Origin: Anderseniella sp963759095
Lineage (GTDB): Bacteria > Pseudomonadota > Alphaproteobacteria > Rhizobiales > Aestuariivirgaceae
Length of the DNA stretch: 64,000 nucleotides
Direction of reading: 5' to 3'
Assembly (NCBI GenBank): GCA_963759095.1
Contig: CAVWYF010000011.1
Span: 1 to 64,000, forward strand
The notes under the pieces were generated by a model. It was not told the origin of the DNA. It saw only the letters and a list, made by a program, of their open reading frames with translations, and did not search any database. The translations under genes were made by a program, and so were the position numbers. Positions 8,313 through 15,874 of this stretch are shown in pieces. The stretch's first letter is position 1; each line of letters opens with the position of its first letter.

Positions 8313-9158
8313 TCAGTGCGACATCAAAACCGGAACAGTCATATGGTTGAGCAGAAATCTTGTTACGCCACCTAGTAACAGTTCACGCAATCGGGAATGA
8401 CCATAGGCGCCAACAACTATCAAATCTGCGCCAAGTGTTGCTGCTTCATTCAAGAGTGCCTCCTCTGCCGGAATATCACTGATGATAAGAGCTTGTTCCT
8501 CCGCTTTGACACCATGTCTTCTTAACATCTCAACCATCTGATGTGTTGAGGAGATTTCTTCAGAATATGACGCAACCTGTGTATCGATCGTCACCAGAGT
8601 TACCTTCTCGGATTTAACAAGAATTGGTAATGCATCGTGCACAGCACGCACGGCTTCACGAGTAGCCTTCCATCCGATGATCACTCTTTTCCCAATTGTT
8701 TTGAATTCACCTGAATTGGGAATTATCAGAACTGGTCGGCCTGATGCCATGATCAGCCGGTCCGTGAAGTCGTGCTCTGGATCCAGCGACGTCGTCCACA
8801 TGTCCGTTTGATTTATGACAATCAGGTCAGCCTGCCCGCTGTTAGCAATCACATCATCTGCGAGGATTTGATTGATCGCCTGTACCTGTACCCATTCGGC
8901 CGTGAAAGAATGTTTGGATGTCTCTTTCTTAAAGAGACGCCGCATCTCGTCGCCACACTTGTTGAAATGCTTTTGCTGTTCGTCAAAGAAATCTGTTGCC
9001 AGGTAGGCTTCGAACATTGCAACCGGCTTCACATCCGGAACAACATACATCCCGATCAAATGTGCCTCATGCTTACGGGCAAGTTCGCAGGCAATGCGAA
9101 GGACTTCTTCTGCCCGGTCTTGCGCGTTTAGCGATACCAGAATTGTGCTGATCGACAT
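8313..9158 (-). CDS. Universal stress protein, UspA/tandem type
   Basis: A 281-aa USP-superfamily protein. The C-terminal domain has the ATP-binding motif of MJ0577-type USPs, GAYGHSRLRELLLGGVTRFL (G-x2-G-x9-G-x-T pattern), unlike the two UspE-like neighbours. The N-terminal half (STILVSLNAQDRAEEVLRIA) is a second, more divergent USP domain. The ATG at 9158 matches the normal family start; a GTG at 9188 is possible. First gene of a two-gene usp operon; a perfect TTGAC-N4-GTCAA box sits about 60 bases upstream. Confidence 0.88.
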   Translation of the reverse strand: MSISTILVSLNAQDRAEEVLRIACELARKHEAHLIGMYVVPDVKPVAMFEAYLATDFFDEQQKHFNKCGDEMRRLFKKETSKHSFTAEWVQVQAINQILADDVIANSGQADLIVINQTDMWTTSLDPEHDFTDRLIMASGRPVLIIPNSGEFKTIGKRVIIGWKATREAVRAVHDALPILVKSEKVTLVTIDTQVASYSEEISSTHQMVEMLRRHGVKAEEQALIISDIPAEEALLNEAATLGADLIVVGAYGHSRLRELLLGGVTRFLLNHMTVPVLMSH

Positions 9159-9216
9159 TTGGACACCCACAAAATAGTTGACCTCCACTTTCCTAATTCA
9201 TTTCAGAATTGCCACC

Positions 9217-9230
9217 TTGACTTGCGTCAA
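9217..9230. promoter_or_regulatory. FNR/FixK-type box upstream of the usp operon
   Basis: TTGACTTGCGTCAA is a perfect inverted repeat (TTGAC-N4-GTCAA) and a good match to alphaproteobacterial FnrL/FixK sites. It ends about 59 bases before the usp start at 9158, a suitable activator position. It is the best of three such boxes in this block. Confidence 0.7.
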
Positions 9231-9242
9231 CCCTGCTACGAA

Positions 9243-9282
9243 GAGACAACAAGGCTAAGTCGATCCAACGTGTTGTTGTCTC
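9243..9282. repeat. Perfect 10-bp inverted repeat
   Basis: GAGACAACAA (9243-9252) and TTGTTGTCTC (9273-9282) form a perfect stem with a 20-base loop. It lies upstream of the usp operon, beyond the FNR-type box. It has no T-tract, so an operator or a structured RNA element is as likely as a terminator. Confidence 0.5.
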
Positions 9283-9342
9283 GGTATCGCTCCGCTTGAT
9301 AGCATTCCACGGGTCAGGCTAACGATTTCATTGGGCTTCATG

Positions 9343-9525
9343 CTATAATCGCAAAATCCTCTGCAGCAATTGTTTATGGAAGCAATGAAGTAACTGACCA
9401 TCAGTGGCCAGGAATTGGCGTGATGCGGCAGCGGTCATCATCATCATACGGGGTTGCGTAGTTACCGCAGGAACAAGGGTTTTCCAAAATCCTGTAATGT
9501 CAGGCCAGACGTGAAGATTAGCCAT
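9343..9525 (-). CDS. Possible small ORF downstream of the LapA gene
   Basis: A 60-codon frame starting with MANLHVWPDITGFWK, with a run of four Met in the middle. It lies 42 bp after the LapA-domain gene in the same direction, so co-transcription is possible. No convincing ribosome site and no family match that I can see. It may be a remnant. Confidence 0.25.
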   Translation of the reverse strand: MANLHVWPDITGFWKTLVPAVTTQPRMMMMTAAASRQFLATDGQLLHCFHKQLLQRILRL

Positions 9526-9567
9526 TGCGACAAGAGTTTATTCCAATGCTTTTTGGAAAAACAGCCA

Positions 9568-9786
9568 TCATTCGCTGTCCGGTGATTGTCTGGCCCGCCG
9601 ATGAGTTAAGCCAATTATCCAACCAACAACCAAGCCAACAAGAACGCTGACTCCAATTACAACAAACCGTCTTGATTGAAATGACCACACAAAGAATGTC
9701 AATTCAACTGAAGCCATGTTCTGCACGGCAAAAATCACCAACAAACCACCCAGAAGACAGGCAATTGCAAGTTTGATCCTACCCAT
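9568..9786 (-). CDS. LapA-domain (DUF1049) small membrane protein
   Basis: A 72-aa protein with two transmembrane helices. The pattern AVQNMASVELTFFVWS between the helices is the hallmark of the lipopolysaccharide assembly protein A (LapA/YciS) domain, followed by a GLVVGWIIG second helix and a basic tail. In E. coli LapA helps regulate LPS synthesis; here only the domain is evident. AAGGATACAAC provides the ribosome site. An ATTGA...TCAAT dyad resembling an FNR box lies about 90 bp upstream. Confidence 0.8.
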   Translation of the reverse strand: MGRIKLAIACLLGGLLVIFAVQNMASVELTFFVWSFQSRRFVVIGVSVLVGLVVGWIIGLTHRRARQSPDSE

Positions 9787-9873
9787 GTTGTATCCTTCAT
9801 GTACCCTTGTCAGACAACGCGGTTCGTTGGAAACTTGCAGCAGGCCAGCTCGCCCACCAGACCATATGTATGA

Positions 9874-9887
9874 TTGAATTCTATCAA
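9874..9887. promoter_or_regulatory. FNR-like box between lapA-type gene and lysR fragment
   Basis: TTGAATTCTATCAA matches the Crp/Fnr-family consensus TTGAT-N4-ATCAA at nine of ten positions. It is within the divergent region between the LapA-domain gene (minus) and the lysR fragment (plus), so it could act on either. Weaker than the sites at 5694 and 9217. Confidence 0.45.
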
Positions 9888-9974
9888 TAGCATTTCTGGG
9901 TCATTCAAGCAAAACTCAGGCAAGTAAGCTTGATGCTCGCTAGCTACAAGCTCCGTTGCGATTGCATTTATCTT

Positions 9975-10129
9975 ATGGACCTTCAGTTAATTCGCACTTT
10001 CTTGGAAATCATCTCAGCGGGCAGTTTTCTTGAAGCTGCTAACCGGGTGTATGTAAGTCAATCTGCGGTGAGCCTGCGGGTTAAACGGCTCGAAGAGGAA
10101 CTCGGCCAGAAACTGTTCAACAGATCAAA
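9975..10129 (+). pseudogene. LysR-family regulator 5' fragment, truncated by IS21
   Basis: The first 52 codons encode a normal LysR winged-helix start: MDLQLIRTFLEIISAGSF, then SQSAVSLRVKRLEEELGQKL and FNRS. The match stops at position 10129, where the IS21 terminal repeat TGTCAATCCC begins. The effector-binding domain (about 230 residues) is missing from the window, including at the second IS21 copy. The frame closes a few codons inside the element. Confidence 0.85.
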
Positions 10130-10276
10130 TGTCAATCCCAGTGTAAAATAGGCCAGTTTCCCGGAGTAATCGTGGCCACCTTAGCGGCGCCTTGGCGCGT
10201 GTGCTTGTCATATAGCTGACGCGTGCCAAGGCGCGCTTGCCACAGGCCAGCACTTCTGATCGTGGTTTTCTGGATT

Positions 10277-11029
10277 TCAGCTTCTGGCTTTGCGGCTCTG
10301 GCGCAGGCGGAAGCTCTCGCCATTCATTTCCAGGATATGCACATGATGGGTCAGACGATCGAGGATGGCGCCTGTGAGGCGTTCCGATCCGAAGACTTCG
10401 GTCCATTCGTCGAACGGCAGGTTGGAGGTGATAATAATTGACCCGCGTTCGTAGCACTGGGAGATGACTTCGAACAGTAACTCGGCACCGGTCTTGCTAA
10501 GAGGAACGAAGCCGAGCTCATCAATGATCAGCAGGTCCTGGCTGACCAGCAGTTTTTGCAAGCGTTGCAAGCGCCGCTCGTCGGCAGCCTCGATCAGTTC
10601 GTGCACCAGAGCAGCGGCGGTCGTGAAGCGGACTTTAAGGCCCTTCTGACAGGCGGCCAACCCAAGCCCCAGTGCGACGTGGGTTTTTCCGGTTCCACTC
10701 GGCCCCAGCGCAATGACATTCTGGCGCTGCTCCACGAACTCGCAGCGGGCCAACTGCATGGTCAGAACCTTGTTCAGCGACGGGATGACCTTGTAGTCGA
10801 AGCTGTCCAGACTTTTGGTCGCCGGGAACTTTGCAGCTTTGATCCGGCGTTCGATCATCCGGCGTTCACGCTCTATCAGTTCCAACTCACATAGCCGCAT
10901 GAGATATTGGACGTGATCCTTGTTCTCAGCCGCACATTGCTGTGCCAGCTTGCCGTACTCACTGTAGAAAGTTGGCAAGCGGAGCTGTTTGAGATGATGC
11001 TGTAGCAACACTTGTGGGGCATCACTCAT
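10277..11029 (-). CDS. istB: IS21 helper ATPase IstB
   Basis: A 250-aa DnaA/DnaC-like AAA+ ATPase that remodels target DNA for the IstA transposase. Walker A is GPSGTGKTHVAL and Walker B is LLIIDELGF. The start is the ATG at 11029, which overlaps the istA stop by four bases (translational coupling); the frame is open further upstream only because it runs antiparallel to istA codons. Differs from copy 2 at one residue I can see (SQCYERG here, SQRYERG in copy 2). Confidence 0.93.
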   Translation of the reverse strand: MSDAPQVLLQHHLKQLRLPTFYSEYGKLAQQCAAENKDHVQYLMRLCELELIERERRMIERRIKAAKFPATKSLDSFDYKVIPSLNKVLTMQLARCEFVEQRQNVIALGPSGTGKTHVALGLGLAACQKGLKVRFTTAAALVHELIEAADERRLQRLQKLLVSQDLLIIDELGFVPLSKTGAELLFEVISQCYERGSIIITSNLPFDEWTEVFGSERLTGAILDRLTHHVHILEMNGESFRLRQSRKARS

Positions 11030-12525
11030 GCCGTCGTTCCAGACATCAGCACAGCGTAGCTGGCAGGCTTGGTCGTCTCGACCACCGCTTTCGGCAGATA
11101 GGGGTAGATGTCTAGATCCAGCCGTGGCGGGCGCTTCTCGATCCGGCAAAGGACCAGATGCTTAACCGCGTCATAACCGATGGCCCCGAGGTTCAATGCA
11201 TGCCTGATGGCGCCATGGACATGACCCATCTCAAAAGTCTCCAGCAGGCGCAGGACTTGCACGTACTCTCGTTTACCCTTCTTTCCCATCCGCGCTTCCA
11301 GCAAGCGGTGCAGGGTCGCAAATTCTCCGGGCAGATCCCAGCCCTGGAGTGGTGCCGCCTGGTCCAGAGCGCCGACCTTCTGCTCCAGCAGCGGCAGGTA
11401 GTGCATCGGATCGAAGATCATGTCCGCCTTGTCGTAGGATCGACGGTGGCAAGCGATCACGTCAGCGCCGCAGCCGATGACAACCTCATGGACATAACCA
11501 CGGACCTGCACTTCGTGATGAGCAAAGGCGACAGGTACTGAGTAATCGTTGTTGCGGTAGCGGACCATCGAGATCGACGTCGCCCGCGTGCTCACTTTCT
11601 CGCAGGCGTCATAGGGCGTAAGCGGCAAGGCCATCAGCGCATCCAGATCCCTCAGCAGCCTCTCACCGATACTCTTGGAATGACCCCGTACAATATCGTT
11701 CTGGCGCTTCAGGCATTGCTCTTCCAGCCAGGCGTTCAGAGCATCGAAGCTCTCGAACCGGGGGGCCGGAACCAGGAAGTTCCGCCGCCCATAGCCGATC
11801 ACGCCCTCAACATTGCCTTTGTCGTTCCCCTTGCCGGGTCGCCCAAACTTGTCCTCGAACAGATAGTGCGATTGCAGCTCCGAGAAGGTTCTGGTGCGTA
11901 TCCGTTTGCCGTCCCCAAGAATCTTTGCCACGGCGATCACGGTGTTGTCGTAGAGTGCCGACAAAGGCACGCCGCCGAAGAACGCAAACGCCGCGTTGTG
12001 CCCGTCACAGAATGCTTCTGTCGTCTCCGCAGGATACGTCTTCATGAAAAATGCATCTGAATGTGGAAGCGACATTGCAAAGTAGTGCAGCTTGCGCTCA
12101 ACACCGCCGATCACGCCAAGCGTCTCGCCAAAGTCAATTTGAGCGTGGCCGGGGGAATGAACCAGTGGGACAAACACTTCCCGGGTCCGCCGCTGCTTCT
12201 CGCGCACATAGTCCGTGACGATGGTGATGCCACCCGCGAAACCATGCTCGTCTCGAAGCCGTGCATGAATGCGCTTGGCTGTGTGCCGCTGCTTTTTGAT
12301 AACTCGTTTGTCGTCTTCCAGGATCTGATCAATAACCGGAATGAACGCATCAAGCTTGGGGCGTCGTGGCCGTGAAACACGCCGATAACCTGGAGGCACC
12401 GAATGCTTCAGGATCTTCGCAACGGTCTTGCGATCAATACCAAAATGACGCGCCGCCGCGCTATTGCTCATCCCATCAACATGGCACGCTCGCCGCACAC
12501 GGCTATAAAGTTCCACTGAATACAT
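11026..12525 (-). CDS. istA: IS21 transposase IstA
   Basis: A 499-aa DDE transposase with an N-terminal HTH (GMSNSAAARHFGIDRKTVAK), an rve catalytic core with HAQIDFGETLG (first Asp) and ALYDNTVIAVAK (second Asp), and a Mu-type C-terminal beta-barrel region. Length is normal for IS21. The protein appears identical to the copy at 21395-22894, which points to recent duplication. Confidence 0.93.
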   Translation of the reverse strand: MYSVELYSRVRRACHVDGMSNSAAARHFGIDRKTVAKILKHSVPPGYRRVSRPRRPKLDAFIPVIDQILEDDKRVIKKQRHTAKRIHARLRDEHGFAGGITIVTDYVREKQRRTREVFVPLVHSPGHAQIDFGETLGVIGGVERKLHYFAMSLPHSDAFFMKTYPAETTEAFCDGHNAAFAFFGGVPLSALYDNTVIAVAKILGDGKRIRTRTFSELQSHYLFEDKFGRPGKGNDKGNVEGVIGYGRRNFLVPAPRFESFDALNAWLEEQCLKRQNDIVRGHSKSIGERLLRDLDALMALPLTPYDACEKVSTRATSISMVRYRNNDYSVPVAFAHHEVQVRGYVHEVVIGCGADVIACHRRSYDKADMIFDPMHYLPLLEQKVGALDQAAPLQGWDLPGEFATLHRLLEARMGKKGKREYVQVLRLLETFEMGHVHGAIRHALNLGAIGYDAVKHLVLCRIEKRPPRLDLDIYPYLPKAVVETTKPASYAVLMSGTTA

Positions 12526-12633
12526 CTCCCCACCCTCAGCTCATTAGCTTCAGGTGTCAGACTGCGGAATTTTACTCCGCGACGGTCAGATCATCCAACC
12601 AATTCAATGGCCATTTTGTCTCCGGGATTCACA

Positions 12634-13089
12634 CACATCGCCATCGGCTTTTTGCAGCGCAGGGTCGTTGAAGATACGCAGCACTTGGCGCAGGGCGTCG
12701 TCGTCCAGTTCTTCGTATTCTTGTTTGGGCAAAAGACCGGTGAGCGTTTCGTAGTCTTCTTCAATTGTCTCCATGGCGTGGATCACGGCAGCGGAGGCAC
12801 TTTGCCCTTCAGGCAGGCTTACAAGATAATCGAACTGTGCTTCTGGTCGCAGGAAGATGGAGCTGCGGCTAGAGAAGTCAGCTTTGGTCAAATCGCGGGT
12901 CTTCCCCCCGCGAGAGGGCAGCGTCGGTATGATCTCGTCCCGGACTTTTAAGAACCGTGAGTATGCGTGGCGCAGGAAGATCAGCCCCATTACGGGCATG
13001 AAGTATTCATTGCTAGCAAAGTTAGATGTGGACCGCAGAACATCGGCGGAAGTCCACAGTCGCCGTTCCAAATTTCCGATGTGTTCCAA
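12634..13089 (-). pseudogene. hsdM: hsdM 5' fragment (type I restriction methylase)
   Basis: About 152 codons of the N-terminal helical domain of a type I restriction-modification methyltransferase subunit. Recognisable parts are LERRLWTSADVLRS, VMGLIFLRHAYSRF and the final LQKADGDV, which in intact HsdM leads into the SAM-binding domain. The gene is cut there by IS21 copy 1; the frame then runs into the element. The catalytic NPPF region is absent, and no hsdS or hsdR is present, so no working restriction system remains here. Confidence 0.85.
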
Positions 13090-13299
13090 TGCTTAGCCCC
13101 CGTTTGGTTTCTGTGAGCCCATCTCTATAAGAAAATTGCATATCAATGCCAGAACTTGTTTAAGTTCCTATAGGAGCAAACTAGTTCGCATCCAGTTGTC
13201 TGATGGTAGGTATGCTGGCAAAGCGCTCTTGCAAGAAGGTTTAGCTCAGCCTTGGCCGAACAGCGGCAACATCTGGTGTCAATTTTAGATGCTGGGGCG

Positions 13300-13372
13300 G
13301 AGTAAGGCAAAGTTCATTGCAGCAAAGGCCACCCATGAACTAACATTCAATCCGGACCAATTAAGCGGGGCT
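13300..13372 (+). mobile_element. Degenerate IS3-type 3' end (remnant)
   Basis: This matches the complement of the left end of the IS at 3-1205. It encodes the same transposase tail (SLQQRPPMN and stop, against PLQQRPPMN in the IS) followed by the inverted repeat CTAACATTCA...GGACCAATTAAGCGGGGCT. Nothing of the rest of the element is present. The surrounding non-coding stretch (13090-13490) shows no other feature. Confidence 0.7.
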
Positions 13373-13490
13373 GGTCAAATCCAGGTGGTAGCCAATTAAC
13401 GGCCATTGTCTGCACGTGTGGCAACCATTCGTTATCCGAATGAACAGTTTTCAATTCAGCCGGACCATTACTGAGTTATAAAGGCTCGCC

Positions 13491-13784
13491 ATGGACAACA
13501 GACGAAACCCTCACCCACGCTTCAAAGTCGGCTGCCCAGTCAGCCTACTAATTGGCAATAATGGATGTCGTGAAATCTGCGAACTGAAGGACATGAGTAT
13601 TAAGGGCGCAAAGCTTGCGTCGGTTCCACTGAGGTACCTACCCGAGAACTTCAGAATTCTAATCAGTAGCGAAAATGTTGCTTTGACCTGCAGGCTGCGC
13701 TGGATGAAAGGTTCAGAAGCAGGCGTTCAATTCATCGGGGACCCTGATTATCGCCACAACATCTACGACGAGCATCAGCTGTAG
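13491..13784 (+). CDS. PilZ-domain protein
   Basis: A 97-aa single-domain protein. The N-terminal NRRNPHPRFKV and the CELKDMSIKGAKLAS segment correspond to the RxxxR and (D/N)xSxxG c-di-GMP-binding motifs of PilZ domains, although the first motif is spread (R-R-N-P-H-P-R). The length fits a stand-alone PilZ protein. AAAGG lies seven bases before the ATG. It is likely a c-di-GMP responsive adaptor; the target is unknown. Confidence 0.7.
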   Translation: MDNRRNPHPRFKVGCPVSLLIGNNGCREICELKDMSIKGAKLASVPLRYLPENFRILISSENVALTCRLRWMKGSEAGVQFIGDPDYRHNIYDEHQL

Positions 13785-14052
13785 ACGTGGAATTTTTGGG
13801 CGGGCGACACATCTAGGGCAGATGGCAGGTAGGCAGGTTGTCGATAATTAACCCAACAGTTACGACCCCTCATTAGCCTTGTCGAAAGTGCCCCAAGTCC
13901 CAGGCTTAAGAATATGGATTACATATCCCACACAAGCGGCAGACCGTTTGGTCGACGGAATAACGTCGTCGACCTTGAGCAGAAACGCGCTCTGTCTAAG
14001 CGAACCAAAACTCGCCACTTTGTTGCTGCTAGTTGAAATTCACAACTCTACA

Positions 14053-14130
14053 CGTGTGATATCAGATCGAACCTGCCTGTCCGGCACCTGACGACCTGAG
14101 AAGTGGCTTCTGTGCGAAGCCATGCGTGTA
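14053..14130 (+). repeat. Direct repeat unit A of a tandem non-coding element
   Basis: About 78 bp resembling unit B at 14331-14409, with the same 56-base spacing between the blocks GATCGAAC and CATGCGTG and a shared ACCTGA-GACCTGAGAA core. No coding frame is conserved. Unit A is followed by about 130 non-coding bases that end in a terminator at 14263-14304. The stretch before it, 13785-14052, holds no gene I can support. Confidence 0.6.
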
Positions 14131-14262
14131 CCCGAGTGGTTTTTAGGCTGCACAGAAATTTGTTGGCCTTTCTATGCTTAATCAACCGTCAACATATCTA
14201 TGCGAGTTTTAATCGCCCCGTGGGACGGGGGGTAAGCACGCGTGGCGTACATATTCTGATCA

Positions 14263-14304
14263 GCCCGGAGTTGCGGTTCTCTCTCGTCAGCTCCGGGCCT
14301 TTTT
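14263..14304 (+). terminator. Rho-independent terminator
   Basis: GCCCGGAG and CTCCGGGC form a perfect 8-bp stem with a 20-base loop, followed directly by CTTTTT. No gene precedes it closely on the plus strand (the PilZ gene ends 480 bp earlier), so it may end a small RNA starting near repeat unit A. A second small hairpin (CCCCGTGGGACGGGG) is just upstream at about 14215-14230. Confidence 0.75.
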
Positions 14305-14330
14305 AATTGGCCTCCCCAGAGACCTCCCAC

Positions 14331-14409
14331 AGTGCGATTGCTGATCGAACCCCGCTATCAGCTACCTGACCACCTGAGAACCAAGTTCCGTCCGAAACCA
14401 TGCGTGCAG
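14331..14409 (+). repeat. Direct repeat unit B of a tandem non-coding element
   Basis: The second copy of the element described at 14053-14130, offset by 278 bp and clearly diverged but with unchanged internal spacing. It is followed by an AT-rich stretch (TATAATTATACC) and about 170 non-coding bases ending in the hairpin at 14577-14611. Confidence 0.6.
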
Positions 14410-14576
14410 ACGTGAGGTGTTGAGGGTGCGCCGCCAACGGCTGTTAAACCTATAATTATACCACATCCTCTCAAGCCAGCGGGTGAGGCAAATCAATGTA
14501 AAGCCGGGCAAATCTTGATCTATTTGCAACATTAACAAGGTCCCTCTTGTGAGTTTCCCTTGCAAACGATCTTGAA

Positions 14577-14611
14577 GAAGGCCGCCGGGTTACCCCTCCT
14601 TGGCGGCCTTC
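14577..14611 (+). terminator. Strong hairpin, probable terminator
   Basis: GAAGGCCGCC (14577-14586) and GGCGGCCTTC (14602-14611) make a perfect 10-bp stem with a 15-base loop, followed by GCTATTTG. The weak T-tract makes termination likely but not certain. It closes the second unit of the tandem arrangement, in the position held by the terminator in the first. Confidence 0.55.
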
Positions 14612-14650
14612 GCTATTTGTGTTCATCCACCCCTTGTCGGAGACATGATA

Positions 14651-14773
14651 ATGGACTTTCACAAACGCATTCTGGAGTGGCAGGCAGCCCATCCAAATAT
14701 CACGTGGATATGCTGGGGCATTGTTTGGGCAGCTGTGCTGGCAGTTCTGTTTTGGCCAAGAACCGTCGAATAA
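14651..14773 (+). CDS. 40-aa single-pass membrane protein
   Basis: A short frame starting MDFHKRILEWQAAHPNITWI with one Trp-rich transmembrane helix (WICWGIVWAAVLAVLFW) and ending PRTVE. GGAG lies eight bases before the ATG at 14651, a good ribosome site; an in-frame ATG at 14645 is an alternative. It lies just after the hairpin at 14577 and converges on the 76-aa membrane protein gene. Function unknown. Confidence 0.6.
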   Translation: MDFHKRILEWQAAHPNITWICWGIVWAAVLAVLFWPRTVE

Positions 14774-14795
14774 CAGTTCAAAAGTGAGATGCCAG

Positions 14796-14830
14796 AAAAC
14801 AAAACCCCGGGCTTGTGAGCCGCGAGGGTG
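14796..14830 (-). terminator. Probable terminator of the 76-aa membrane protein gene
   Basis: Read on the minus strand, an imperfect GGCT/AGCC stem with a CCC/GGG outer part is followed by GGGGTTTTGTTTTC. It begins 24 bp after the stop of the gene at 14854-15084. Confidence 0.5.
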
Positions 14831-14853
14831 CTTGCGTGGCTCTTGCCGTTCTC

Positions 14854-15084
14854 TCACCCGATCCAGCGTTGCCTAAGCGCACTCAGGAACAATGGCCACG
14901 ACCCTACACACATCACCAGCAGCCCCACCTCGGCTTCAAGGTTGGGCATGAACATCGAAATCCATGTTGGCGAGATACTTGGCCAGTCAATCAGCGCCGT
15001 AGTGCCGGTAAACATGTAGCCATAGAGCCACAGCAACGACCCGACGCTACAGGCAATCCACCCCGAAATATTCAAAGCGTTCAT
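14854..15084 (-). CDS. 76-aa two-helix membrane protein
   Basis: A small hydrophobic protein with two predicted membrane helices (about residues 8-30 and 50-70), starting MNALNISGWIACSVGSLLWL. TAGGACC before the ATG serves as a weak ribosome site. I do not recognise a family. Its first 32 codons and about 95 bp of upstream DNA are duplicated 695 bp to the right (15682-15874), where they lie in front of the Cys-rich secreted protein gene. Confidence 0.6.
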   Translation of the reverse strand: MNALNISGWIACSVGSLLWLYGYMFTGTTALIDWPSISPTWISMFMPNLEAEVGLLVMCVGSWPLFLSALRQRWIG

Positions 15085-15178
15085 GATGCGGTCCTATGAC
15101 TATCCCGTGCCGGTCGTCAGGGCAGGAAGCTGGCTTCAAGCAGTCAAATGTTCCTAGCCCTCAGAAGGGGCTGTATAC
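14987..15178. repeat. 192-bp direct repeat, copy 1
   Basis: Covers the 5' third of the 76-aa membrane protein gene plus its upstream region. It aligns without large gaps to 15682-15874, with roughly ten differences by eye. This copy belongs to the intact gene. Confidence 0.85.
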
Positions 15179-15231
15179 GCGCCAAGGAGACATACATGAA
15201 GCATATTATGCGGTTGTCGGTGGTTGTGTTC

Positions 15232-15272
15232 AGTAAGCTGCGTCACGCGCTGGTGGAGTCGTGTGGGGATTG
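15232..15272. repeat. 41-bp dispersed repeat, copy a
   Basis: Member of a three-copy family (also 17635-17675 and 18817-18857) sharing the core CGCGCTGGTGGAGTCGT and the same length; about 80% identical to copy b. It lies 52 bp downstream of the stop of the minus-strand Cys-rich gene. Read on the plus strand, all three copies encode a related peptide, KLRHALVESCG here. Confidence 0.65.
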
Positions 15273-15324
15273 TGGCGCAGTGACTCAGTTTGTTAGCGTA
15301 GGCGTTCGGACAATCCCTAGCAAC

Positions 15325-15666
15325 CTAGCAGCCATGAGCATGCAAACATGCGTCGGTGTCTTCATCACATTGCTGCATCAAGGCAACATCGGCGTCAGCG
15401 GGTTCTCTACAGTTCTTGAGATAGGTCGAACAATCCGACACTTTGCCTCCTGCAGGACACTCCGGCAATTGCTTCTGTCTCAGGCAATTTGAGAAATCCG
15501 CATAACAGACAGAACGCCAATTCTGATCCCCGTAAAACTCAGTGGCGCAACTGGCGTAGTTCCACCAACAAGTCCTTGCCTCATCACGACCTTGAGCTTG
15601 TGCATGTCCTTTGATGGAAATACACAAAACAAGCGCCGCAAGTATCCTCGTTATGCACGTTGACAT
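15325..15666 (-). CDS. Secreted Cys-rich protein with four CX6C pairs
   Basis: A 113-aa protein with a Sec signal peptide (MSTCITRILAALVLCISIKG, cleavage near HAQAQ). The mature part has ten cysteines, eight of them in four C-x6-C pairs: CWWNYASC, CYADFSNC, CSTYLKNC and CDEDTDAC. Even cysteine number and export suggest a disulfide-bonded periplasmic or extracellular protein; paired CX-n-C helices are also seen in twin-cysteine metal or helical-hairpin folds, but no family is recognised. The upstream region is a duplicated copy of a neighbour's 5' region (15682-15874), which may supply its promoter. The start is the ATG at 15666, without a clear Shine-Dalgarno. Confidence 0.65.
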   Translation of the reverse strand: MSTCITRILAALVLCISIKGHAQAQGRDEARTCWWNYASCATEFYGDQNWRSVCYADFSNCLRQKQLPECPAGGKVSDCSTYLKNCREPADADVALMQQCDEDTDACLHAHGC

Positions 15667-15681
15667 GCCAACCCTTTCGCT

Positions 15682-15874
15682 TCAATCAGCGCCGTAGTGC
15701 CGGTAACGATGTAGCCATAGAACCACAGCAACGATCCGACGATACAGGCAATCCACCCGGAAATATTCAAAGCGTTCATGATGCGGTCCTATGACTGTCC
15801 CGTGCCGGTCGTCAGGGCAGGAAGCTGGCTTCAAGCAGTCAAAATGTTCCTAGCCCTCAGAAAGGGCTGTATAC
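15682..15874 (-). repeat. 192-bp direct repeat, copy 2 (truncated membrane-gene copy)
   Basis: Second copy of 14987-15178. It contains the first 32 codons of the 76-aa membrane protein gene (start 15779, MNALNISGWIACIVGSLL) and its upstream region. The copied frame leaves the homology at 15682 and stops at 15651, overlapping the start of the Cys-rich gene in another frame. It cannot make the full membrane protein. The following 220 bp (15875-16097) hold no gene I can support. Confidence 0.8.

Larger units (their letters stand above)
10130..12633 (-). mobile_element. IS21-family insertion sequence, copy 1
   Basis: A 2504-bp element with istA and istB, read leftward. It ends in TGTCAATCCCAGT at 10130 and, as complement, TGTGAATCCCGG at 12633, giving the TG...CA-type termini of the family. 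It is almost identical to the copy at 21287-23789, which lies in the opposite orientation; I noticed only a few substitutions and one 1-bp indel. The flanks (AGATCAAA on the left, CACATCGC on the right) are not direct repeats, so the original target duplication is gone. It truncates a lysR gene on the left and hsdM on the right. Confidence 0.93.

Noticed and set aside
12634..13089. Type I restriction-modification system
   Set aside because: Only the N-terminal helical part of hsdM remains; the methylase catalytic domain, hsdS and hsdR are absent.
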